Origin: DASWFI01 sp036394315
Lineage (GTDB): Bacteria; Patescibacteriota; Doudnabacteria; UBA920; O2-02-FULL-48-8
DNA length: 13,619 nucleotides
Assembly: GCA_036394315.1 (NCBI GenBank)
Contig: DASWFI010000063.1
Coordinates: forward strand, 1 to 13,619
Direction of reading: 5' to 3'
Shown here: positions 6,138-11,672 of the stretch, piece by piece
Layout of the letters: each line of letters begins with the position of its first letter
Position numbering within the stretch: the stretch's first letter is position 1
Program-made: the position numbers and the translations under genes
Notes under the pieces: model-generated
Database searches by the model: none
What the model was told of the DNA's origin: nothing
The model's input: the letters and a program-made list of their open reading frames with translations, nothing else

Positions 6138-6734
6138 ATGGCAAAGGCTCATCCAAAAGAAGAAATTACATTTGTCATGGTCAAACCTGACGGTGTCCGC
6201 CGCGGACTGACCGGCGAAATCATCCGCAGGATCGAACAAGTGGGATTGAAAATCATCGCTCTGGAAATGTATCAGCCAACGAAAAAAGAAATTGACGAGC
6301 ATTATCCGAAAGAAGAAGCATGGATCACTCGGCTAGGACAAAAAACTTTGTCCACTTACGAAAAATACGGATATGATGCCCAGGAAGAAATGGGAACCGC
6401 GAAAGCGGAAGAGATTGGTCCTCACGTCAGGCGTTGGCTCGTGGATTATATGTGTTCCGGCCCGGTCGTAAAGATGGTGGTGCAGGGAATCCACGCCGTG
6501 GATATGGTGCGCAAACTTGCGGGCAACACCCAGCCGGCACTGGCAGAAATGGGCACTATCCGTGGAGATTATTCCGTGGATTCTGCAGCTTCTGCAAACA
6601 AAGACAAGCGCGCCATATTTAATTTGATCCATGCCTCAGAAACTGCCGAAGAAGCCGCACACGAGATCGAGCATTGGGATATGAAGAAAAAACTGCACGA
6701 GTATAAGAGAACTGATGATAGCATAACGAGTTAA
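6138..6734 (+). CDS. ndk: Nucleoside diphosphate kinase with internal insertion
   Basis: A 198-residue nucleoside diphosphate kinase, which equilibrates (d)NDPs and (d)NTPs through a phosphohistidine. It shows VKPDGVRRGLTGEI (15-28), SGPVVKMVVQG (107-117), a GTIRGDYSVDSAASANK segment (139-155) and the active-site His165 in NLIHASET. Usual bacterial enzymes have about 135-150 residues; the extra length comes from about 40 residues between EHY (54-56) and the DYMCSGPVV strand, plus a C-terminal extension. A comparable insertion is known in some archaeal and CPR homologues. Functionally it sits downstream of ribonucleotide reductase in dNTP supply. No SD is seen at 6138; translation may be coupled to the cyclophilin gene. 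Confidence 0.95.
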   Translation: MAKAHPKEEITFVMVKPDGVRRGLTGEIIRRIEQVGLKIIALEMYQPTKKEIDEHYPKEEAWITRLGQKTLSTYEKYGYDAQEEMGTAKAEEIGPHVRRWLVDYMCSGPVVKMVVQGIHAVDMVRKLAGNTQPALAEMGTIRGDYSVDSAASANKDKRAIFNLIHASETAEEAAHEIEHWDMKKKLHEYKRTDDSITS

Positions 6735-6737
6735 ACT

Positions 6738-6766
6738 AGCAGTCGCGAAAGCGGCTGTTTTTGTTT
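6738..6766 (+). terminator. Intrinsic terminator after ndk
   Basis: Stem AGCAGTCGC (6738-6746), GAAA tetraloop, GCGGCTGTT (6751-6759) with one G-U pair, followed by TTTGTTT. Confidence 0.85.
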
Positions 6767-6775
6767 AGTCCAAAA

Positions 6776-6784
6776 TGCTATACT
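6776..6784 (+). promoter_or_regulatory. Extended -10 promoter of the 6811 cassette (TGCTATACT)
   Basis: TGC plus TATACT (6779-6784) lies between the ndk terminator and ATG 6811. The -35 region overlaps the terminator and is weak. The SD (AGGGGG) is 6-7 nt before the ATG. Confidence 0.55.
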
Positions 6785-6810
6785 TGTGAGCGAACAAAAG
6801 GGGGAACGAG

Positions 6811-7149
6811 ATGACCGCATCTGCCAAACCGGCCACGCTCTACGAATTCCTGCTCCTGCAATTTCCCAGTAAACTCGAGGGTGGCGACAGTGAGCCGTCA
6901 AACTGGCTGACCTCTCCGCGGCTCTATATGGAAGGTCAGGAAAGCTTTGACCTCCAGATGCGCAATCCGCGCACGGATCCTGTTACTGAAGAAGACCTCA
7001 AAGCCCGACTCGCGGCATTCTATGCACCAGAGTACACAGTCCGCCGTCAGGGCCCTGCCTGCTGGCTGGAGAAAGAAGGCCAGTCCTTCCTCATTGTTAT
7101 CAGCTGCAACCCTAGCAGTGGCCACATCATCGTGACTGTGGGTATTTAG
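6811..7149 (+). CDS. Hypothetical protein, single-gene cassette
   Basis: A 112-residue protein I do not recognise. The N-terminus has an amphipathic stretch (TLYEFLLLQFPSKL), the middle is polar (MRNPRTDPVTEEDLKARLAAFYAP), and the C-terminus reads as beta strands (SFLIVISCNPSSGHIIVTVGI). It has no signal peptide or obvious catalytic motif. It is flanked by a terminator, an extended -10 and a strong SD on the left, and by its own terminator directly after the stop, so it is a self-contained transcription unit between ndk and mutM. Codon choice is more C-rich than in neighbouring core genes. Confidence 0.75.
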   Translation: MTASAKPATLYEFLLLQFPSKLEGGDSEPSNWLTSPRLYMEGQESFDLQMRNPRTDPVTEEDLKARLAAFYAPEYTVRRQGPACWLEKEGQSFLIVISCNPSSGHIIVTVGI

Positions 7150-7179
7150 CCTGTTTTTCGCAAACAGGTTTTTCTTTTT
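7150..7179 (+). terminator. Intrinsic terminator of the 6811 cassette
   Basis: Stem CCTGTTT (7150-7156), loop TTCGC, AAACAGG (7162-7168), then TTTTTCTTTTT. Confidence 0.9.
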
Positions 7180-7187
7180 GGCAATTT

Positions 7188-7197
7188 TGCTTATAAT
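7188..7197 (+). promoter_or_regulatory. Candidate promoter of mutM
   Basis: TGCT followed by TATAAT (7192-7197), 95 nt upstream of mutM ATG. No clear -35 element. Transcripts from here would carry the palindromic repeat at 7209-7280 in the 5' leader. Confidence 0.5.
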
Positions 7198-7208
7198 AAA
7201 GTTATAAC

Positions 7209-7280
7209 GTCTTTGCCAGGAGCGTAGCGACGAAGTAATGCCATCAGAGAAAGAGATTGCTTCCCTCCGCTCGCAAAGAC
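7209..7280 (+). repeat. Dispersed palindromic repeat in the mutM leader
   Basis: The ends are GTCTTTGC and GCAAAGAC, enclosing an imperfect inverted repeat (GGAGCGTAGCGACGAAGTAATG against GATTGCTTCCCTCCGCTCGC). This is the pattern of the 'TTGCGAGGAGCGAAGCGACGAAGCAATC' class of extragenic palindromes seen in many unrelated bacteria. Only one copy is in the window. It ends 2 nt before the AGGAG SD of mutM, so the RNA hairpin would sit next to the ribosome site. Confidence 0.75.
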
Positions 7281-7292
7281 TAGGAGAACGAA

Positions 7293-8210
7293 ATGCCAGA
7301 GTTACCAGAAGTAGAAACGGTCGTAAATGAACTGCGGCTTAAATTGAAGAACAAAAAAATCAAAGAAGTCCGAGTCTTGATGCCAAAGATCGTGGCTATG
7401 GGACCAGCAACCCTGTCGAACCTACGAAAATCCGGTGAAAAAGTCAGCGCCGAGTTTTCGAAAACTCTCAAGGGCAAAACTATCACGGCTATTTCCCGCC
7501 GCGCCAAAATGATCATTATTGATTTAGCGGGCAAATATGCGATTCTGATTCATTTAAAAATGACTGGCCAGCTGATTTTTTTCGACAAAAAACATCTTCA
7601 TAAGCAGATCCGTCTGCTTAATCTTACTAATTATAAGCCGGTGCGCTTGCCCGCCAAATCCACGCATGTGATTTTCGAATTCACGGACGGCTCCAGACTT
7701 TTTTATAATGACTTTCGGCAGTTTGGTTATTTGAAGTTAGTCACTGATAAAGAACTGCCGTTGGTTTCCGAGCTGCAAGGATACGGACCAGAACCTCTTG
7801 ATAAAAAGTTTACTTATAAGGAGTTTGAAAAAGTTTTAAGCAAGCGGCCCAATGCGCCACTGAAGTCCTGGCTCATGGATCCGACTATCATTGCTGGCAT
7901 TGGCAATATATATTCTGACGAAATTTTATTTTTTGCCGAAGTTTTGCCAACAAGGCCAGTGAAGAGCTTAAAGGAACCGGAAAAGAAATTGATTTTCAAA
8001 GGTATAAAAAAAGTTTTGCAGGACGCAGTCTCGCATTACGGATCTTCGGTCGGGGATTTCGTCCGGCCCTCCGGGGATTGGGGGACTTATGGGTTGTTGC
8101 ACAAAGTTTACGGTCGGGCCGGGGAAAAATGTAAAAGATGTGGTACTATAATAAAAAGCCTTAAATTTAATGGCAGGACAGGCAGTTTCTGCCCTAAATG
8201 CCAGAAATAG
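7293..8210 (+). CDS. mutM: Formamidopyrimidine-DNA glycosylase (Fpg/MutM)
   Basis: A 305-residue base-excision repair enzyme that removes oxidised purines such as 8-oxoguanine and cuts the abasic strand. After the initiator Met is the catalytic PELPEVE (Pro2 nucleophile, Glu3). Other features are the SRRAK segment with the conserved Lys72, HLKMTGQL (87-94), YNDFRQFG (138-145), the helix-two-turn-helix with GIGNIYSDEILF (202-213), and a C-terminal zinc finger with Cys280, Cys283, Cys300, Cys303 and Arg295 on the finger hairpin (KCKRCG..GRTGSFCPKCQ). All key residues are present. The start is supported by AGGAG at 7282-7286. It is about 30 residues longer than E. coli Fpg, mostly from internal loops. 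Confidence 0.97.
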   Translation: MPELPEVETVVNELRLKLKNKKIKEVRVLMPKIVAMGPATLSNLRKSGEKVSAEFSKTLKGKTITAISRRAKMIIIDLAGKYAILIHLKMTGQLIFFDKKHLHKQIRLLNLTNYKPVRLPAKSTHVIFEFTDGSRLFYNDFRQFGYLKLVTDKELPLVSELQGYGPEPLDKKFTYKEFEKVLSKRPNAPLKSWLMDPTIIAGIGNIYSDEILFFAEVLPTRPVKSLKEPEKKLIFKGIKKVLQDAVSHYGSSVGDFVRPSGDWGTYGLLHKVYGRAGEKCKRCGTIIKSLKFNGRTGSFCPKCQK

Positions 8211-8211
8211 C

Positions 8212-8556
8212 ATGGACGCAGACCGCTGGGAGCAAATCAAAGAAAATATTAAAAGCAAGTTCAAAGTCATGGAAGAAGGAACTGCTGATTTGACAGTGAC
8301 CACATCCGAAGGAGAAATCAAAAGTGGCACGGTTGAATTTTTGGTGGCTGAAACTCCTCTGGGGAAAATCAAACTGGCTTTTGAATCCCGCCCAGTGGTT
8401 ACTGACAAAAAAACGATTTACAGCCATCGGGCAGGACAGGCAGCGCGTACCGAGTGGGAATTTTCCGACACGGAATTTTCCCACAAAATAAAAGCTTACA
8501 AATGGGATGACGACAACGATGAATGGAAGGAGATCGATGCAGGCAGCTTTGCCTAA
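8212..8556 (+). CDS. Conserved hypothetical protein of CPR type
   Basis: A 114-residue protein. I choose ATG 8212, 1 nt after the mutM stop, because the upstream in-frame ATG (8170) would overlap the mutM zinc finger. It begins MDADRWEQIKENIKSKFKVMEEG and continues with beta-rich segments (GTVEFLVAETPLGKIKLAFESRPVVTDKKTIYSHRAG), then DTEFSHKIKAYKWDDDNDEWKEID. I associate this layout with a small family of unknown function in Parcubacteria-like genomes; that is memory of the family, not a search result. No catalytic motif, signal or membrane segment. It overlaps the next gene by 20 nt. Confidence 0.75.
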   Translation: MDADRWEQIKENIKSKFKVMEEGTADLTVTTSEGEIKSGTVEFLVAETPLGKIKLAFESRPVVTDKKTIYSHRAGQAARTEWEFSDTEFSHKIKAYKWDDDNDEWKEIDAGSFA

Positions 8557-9544
8557 TTTTAGCCACTCCGCCCCTAGCCAACCCCCGGCGGAGAATGAGG
8601 TAGGGAATTTCTCCCCTGTGATGAGAGGGGAAGAGAGGTCCTTAGAGAATGCCATAATTTCTACGCTGGCATTTTTCAGCCTTTATGATCTGCCCATCAC
8701 CAGCCGCAGATTGCACGAACTTTTGTTGGATTATTCCGTAGAATTTTCGGAAATCGAAACAGTACTCGAAATTTTGGCCTCGGATAATAGAATTTACAAA
8801 ACCGGAAATTTATATTCCCTGAAAGCCTGGAAGGCGGCTGATCTGCGGGATCGGCAAGTGGAGATATCGAAAAAATGGTATAAGATTGACCGCTACTTCA
8901 ATTGGCTGGCCATGCTGCCTTACGTTAGACTGGTGTCCGTGATCAATAGCCTGGCCATGGGCACGGCCGATTCGGATTCAGATATTGATTTTTTCGTGGT
9001 TACAGAAAAAAATCGGCTTTATTTTGTCCGTTCCATCATCATTGTTATGTTCCGCATGCTCGGGGTATATAAGACGCGGCAGAAAATTCGAGATAAATTC
9101 TGCTTTGGTTTTTTCGTCTCTACGGATAATTTGAATTTTGAATCTCTGCTGATCAAACCTAAGGATCCCTACTTCGTTTTTTGGCTGGCGAACATGCGTC
9201 CCATTTTGGGCGGGCAGCAGTATTGGCAATTGATCCAGGATAACAGTTGGCTCGGGGGTCGTTTCCCAAACCTTATCCCCATGCAGCGCCTAGCTTCAGT
9301 CAAGCAGCCGAATTTTTTCATCAAATCGATCAAGTTAATTTTAGAAATATTGCTCTTCGTCCCGGCGGTTTTCCTCGAACCCATACTGCGGCGTATCCAT
9401 ATCAAGCACACCTTCAAACTGGCGGAGAATAACACCACCTCCTCCACCACGATCGCCAATGCCAAGATGCTCAAACTGCATGGTTTAGACGTCCGGGCCC
9501 AAGTAGCTCAGGCCCACGAGAGGGTCTTGCAAAATTTGAGGTAA
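8537..9544 (+). CDS. Nucleotidyltransferase-fold protein with C-terminal hydrophobic segment
   Basis: About 335 residues from ATG 8537, which has AAGGAG 4 nt upstream; ATG 8507 and ATG 8621 are alternatives. Residues 35-100 look like a winged helix (AIISTLAFFSLYDLPITSRRLHELL). The nucleotidyltransferase motif is at 138-155: SLAMGTADSDSDIDFFVV, with Asp149 and Asp151 as likely metal ligands. Further on are KFCFGFFVSTDNLNFESLLI and a hydrophobic stretch at about 268-290 (KLILEILLFVPAVFLEPIL) that may contact the membrane. Related proteins occur in CPR genomes; substrates are unknown. The first 30 residues are unusual: they are encoded by a palindromic GC-rich stretch (8566-8631) and look like repeat-derived filler. 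Confidence 0.75.
   Translation: MQAALPNFSHSAPSQPPAENEVGNFSPVMRGEERSLENAIISTLAFFSLYDLPITSRRLHELLLDYSVEFSEIETVLEILASDNRIYKTGNLYSLKAWKAADLRDRQVEISKKWYKIDRYFNWLAMLPYVRLVSVINSLAMGTADSDSDIDFFVVTEKNRLYFVRSIIIVMFRMLGVYKTRQKIRDKFCFGFFVSTDNLNFESLLIKPKDPYFVFWLANMRPILGGQQYWQLIQDNSWLGGRFPNLIPMQRLASVKQPNFFIKSIKLILEILLFVPAVFLEPILRRIHIKHTFKLAENNTTSSTTIANAKMLKLHGLDVRAQVAQAHERVLQNLR
8566..8631 (+). repeat. Palindromic sequence inside the nucleotidyltransferase start region
   Basis: Two hairpins in tandem: CTCCGCC (8566-8572) with GGCGGAG (8587-8593), and TCCCCT (8612-8617) with AGGGGA (8626-8631). The composition differs sharply from the flanking AT-rich coding sequence and resembles intergenic palindromic repeats of the 'CCCCTCTC..GAGGGG' kind. 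Confidence 0.5.
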
Positions 9545-9555
9545 AAAAGTATAAT
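9527..9555 (+). promoter_or_regulatory. groESL promoter
   Basis: TTGCAA (9527-9532), a 17-nt spacer and TATAAT (9550-9555, consensus). The predicted start of transcription is near 9561-9562. The -35 lies in the last codons of the preceding gene. I found no CIRCE element (TTAGCACTC-N9-GAGTGCTAA). Confidence 0.7.
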
Positions 9556-9560
9556 TAAAC

Positions 9561-9596
9561 ATGGAAAAACAAAAATCCCTGATGGGATTTTTTTAA
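9561..9596 (+). CDS. Possible leader peptide upstream of groES
   Basis: ATG 9561 lies at the predicted transcription start and opens an 11-codon frame (MEKQKSLMGFF) that ends at TAA 9594-9596, at the end of the terminator-like T run. There is no SD, so it could only be translated leaderless. It may be chance; the overlap with the hairpin is what makes it notable. Confidence 0.2.
   Translation: MEKQKSLMGFF
9571..9594 (+). terminator. Terminator-like hairpin in the groES leader
   Basis: Stem AAAAATCCC (9571-9579), loop TGAT, GGGATTTTT (9584-9592), with the T run extending to 9594. It lies downstream of the groESL promoter and 19 nt before ATG 9614, so it is either an attenuator or temperature-sensitive element for groESL, or the terminator of the upstream gene that groESL transcripts must read through. 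Confidence 0.6.
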
Positions 9597-9613
9597 CCGA
9601 AAGGAAACTATAT

Positions 9614-9889
9614 ATGAACATTAAACCATTGGGAGACCGAATCTTGGTCAAACCTTTAACTACCGAAGAAGTGACGAAATCGGGCATCGTGCTTCCTGAC
9701 ACCGCGGAAAAAGAGAAAAAAGAACAGGGCCAGATCGTGGCGATCGGTGAGGGCGAAAAAATCAAAAAAATGAATCTGAGGGTCGGCGATAAAGTGTTGT
9801 TTGGCAAATACGCGGGCGACGAAGTGGAATTGGATAAAGTCGATTACAAGTTTTTAAAGGACGAAGATATTTTAGGTATAATTGAATAA
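9614..9889 (+). CDS. groES: Co-chaperonin GroES
   Basis: A 91-residue GroES (Hsp10), the lid of the GroEL folding chamber. It begins MNIKPLGDRILVKPL, has the mobile loop EEVTKSGIVLPDTAEKEKKEQG (about 18-39) that binds GroEL, VGDKVLFGKYAGDEVELD in the body and ends with EDILGIIE, as is usual. Length is normal. The SD AAAGGAAA precedes the start. groEL follows after 58 nt. Confidence 0.97.
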   Translation: MNIKPLGDRILVKPLTTEEVTKSGIVLPDTAEKEKKEQGQIVAIGEGEKIKKMNLRVGDKVLFGKYAGDEVELDKVDYKFLKDEDILGIIE

Positions 9890-9892
9890 TTA

Positions 9893-9921
9893 ACGAATTA
9901 CGGATTACCATTTTAATTCGT
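9893..9921 (+). repeat. Inverted repeat between groES and groEL
   Basis: ACGAATTA (9893-9900) and TAATTCGT (9914-9921) are exact inverted copies with a 13-nt loop; overlapping GATTAC/GTAATC (9903-9908, 9920-9925) offers an alternative fold. It fills much of the 58-nt spacer and might adjust groEL translation or mRNA stability. No T run follows, so it is not a terminator. Confidence 0.5.
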
Positions 9922-9947
9922 AATCACGATTCCCTAATTCTAACAAT

Positions 9948-11603
9948 ATGGCAAAGATGATTTTAAGTTCAAACGAAGCGCGAGAGAAAATCATGATCGG
10001 CGTGGACAAACTCGCCAACATCGTGAAAGTAACATTGGGTCCGAAAGGCCGCAATGTGATTTTAGACAAAGGCTACGGTTCGCCCACCATCACCAATGAC
10101 GGCGTGACTATTGCCAAAGAAATTTCCCTGGAAGATAAATTCGAAAATGTCGGCGCGTCCCTGATGCAGGAAGTCGCGGAAAAAACCAATGATGTGGCTG
10201 GCGACGGCACCACCACGGCTACGGTTTTGGCCCAGGCTATTCTCAATCATTGGAAAGAGCTGCGCAACCAATCTGACGTGCTTTCTGTAAAGCGCGGGAT
10301 TGATAAAGCCGTGGATTTCGTGGTAGAAGAATTGAAGAAAGTCAAAAAAAGCGTAAAGACCAGTGAGGAGATCGCTCAGGTCGGGACTATTTCATCGCTT
10401 GACCCCGAAGTCGGCAAGCTGATCGCCGAAGCCATGAATGACGTGGGTAAGGATGGCGTGATCACCGTCGAAGAAGGTCAGACTATCGGTTTGGAAAAAG
10501 AAGTGGTGAAGGGGATGCGCTTTGACAAAGGTTATATCTCGCACTACATGGTGACCAATCCGGAACGCATGGAGGCGATTTGGGAAAATTCCCCGATTTT
10601 GATTACAGATAAAAAGATTTCCTCGGTCCAGGAAATTCTGCCTTTGCTGGAGAAAGTCGCGCAAAGCGGCAAAAAAGATTTGGTGATAATCGCAGATGAA
10701 ATTGAAGGCGAAGCGCTGACCACTTTCGTGCTGAATAAACTGCGTGGCACTTTCAATGTTTTGGCCATCAAAGCTCCGGGCTTTGGTGATCGCCGCAAGG
10801 AAATGCTGGCAGACATCGCTGTGCTCACGGGCGGCACTGTCATCACCGAAGAATTGGGACTTAAGCTGGAAAACGCGACTTTAGAACAATTAGGTTCAGC
10901 TCGAAAAGTGATCGCCACTAAAGAAAACACCACGATTGTGGATGGTGGCGGAGACAAGAAAGAAGTGGAAAATCGAGTCGCTCAAATCAAGAGTGAACTG
11001 AAAAATTCCACATCGGAATACGAGAAAGAAAAATTGCAGGAGCGCCTGGCCAGATTGGCCGGGGGTGTGGCTGTGATCAAAGTCGGTGCTGCCACTGAAA
11101 CGGAAATGAAAGAAAAGAAATTTAAGATCGAAGATGCTCTCAATGCCACCAAGGCTGCGGTAGAAGAAGGAATCGTGGCTGGCGGTGGCACGGCATTGGC
11201 CAAAATCGCGCCCAAGCTCGAAGATCTGGCGAATGAAGTGACGAACAGCGAGCGTATCGGCGTGATGATTATCCGCCGGGCCATCGAAGCGCCGTTGCGC
11301 CAGATTGCCATGAATGCCGGTTTGAACGAAAGCGCCGTGCTGGTGGAAGTACAAAAAGCTGAAGCAGACAATGGATTTGATTTCGGCGGCTTTGATCCGA
11401 ACAACTGGAAGAGCGGGATTAAAAATTTGATTTCCGCGGGTATCATCGATCCGGTAAAAGTTACCCGAACCGCTTTGCAAAACGCGGCGTCGATCGCTGG
11501 TGAATTATTGACCACGGAAGCGATAGTGGTGGATAAGCCGGAACCAAAATCTCCAGCTCCTATGGGCGGGGGAATGGGCAGTATGGGTGGAATGGATTAC
11601 TAA
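9948..11603 (+). CDS. groEL: Chaperonin GroEL
   Basis: A 551-residue Hsp60 chaperonin that folds proteins in an ATP-driven ring with GroES. Visible features are KVTLGPKGRNVILDKGYGSPTITNDGVTIAKEI (about 27-59), the ATP-binding DVAGDGTTTATVLAQ (about 82-96), the apical EGMRFDKGYIS-like segment (KGMRFDKGYISHYMVTNPE), APGFGDRRKEMLADIA, AVEEGIVAGGGTAL in the lower equatorial domain, and a short Gly/Met-rich C-terminus (GGGMGSMGGMDY). The length is normal. There is no SD before ATG 9948 (AATTCTAACAAT), in contrast to groES, so initiation may rely on coupling or the upstream structure. Confidence 0.98.
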   Translation: MAKMILSSNEAREKIMIGVDKLANIVKVTLGPKGRNVILDKGYGSPTITNDGVTIAKEISLEDKFENVGASLMQEVAEKTNDVAGDGTTTATVLAQAILNHWKELRNQSDVLSVKRGIDKAVDFVVEELKKVKKSVKTSEEIAQVGTISSLDPEVGKLIAEAMNDVGKDGVITVEEGQTIGLEKEVVKGMRFDKGYISHYMVTNPERMEAIWENSPILITDKKISSVQEILPLLEKVAQSGKKDLVIIADEIEGEALTTFVLNKLRGTFNVLAIKAPGFGDRRKEMLADIAVLTGGTVITEELGLKLENATLEQLGSARKVIATKENTTIVDGGGDKKEVENRVAQIKSELKNSTSEYEKEKLQERLARLAGGVAVIKVGAATETEMKEKKFKIEDALNATKAAVEEGIVAGGGTALAKIAPKLEDLANEVTNSERIGVMIIRRAIEAPLRQIAMNAGLNESAVLVEVQKAEADNGFDFGGFDPNNWKSGIKNLISAGIIDPVKVTRTALQNAASIAGELLTTEAIVVDKPEPKSPAPMGGGMGSMGGMDY

Positions 11604-11630
11604 ATAGGTAGATAGGCAACAGACAACAGA

Positions 11631-11668
11631 AAAAAAGAAAGCTCGGCGAAATTAATCGTCGAGCTTTT
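11631..11668 (+). terminator. Bidirectional intrinsic terminator between groEL and the minus-strand hydrolase gene
   Basis: Stem AAAGCTCGGCGA (11638-11649), loop AATTAA, TCGTCGAGCTTT (11656-11667), 12 bp with one G-U pair. The plus strand continues with TTTTG; the minus strand continues with CTTTTTTTC, so it serves both convergent genes and is stronger for the minus strand. Confidence 0.85.
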
Positions 11669-11672
11669 GTAT

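Noticed and set aside
8194..8655. Minus-strand ORF of 153 residues across the 8212 and 8537 genes
   Set aside because: It is antisense to two supported genes, rich in Phe/Ser as expected from A-rich codons read backwards, and has no SD.
9533..9613. CIRCE (HrcA) operator upstream of groES
   Set aside because: No TTAGCACTC..GAGTGCTAA repeat is present; the only inverted repeat is the terminator-like hairpin.
10896..11480. Long minus-strand ORFs opposite groEL (for example 194 residues)
   Set aside because: They are antisense shadows of a highly conserved chaperonin gene, with low-complexity composition and no start signals.
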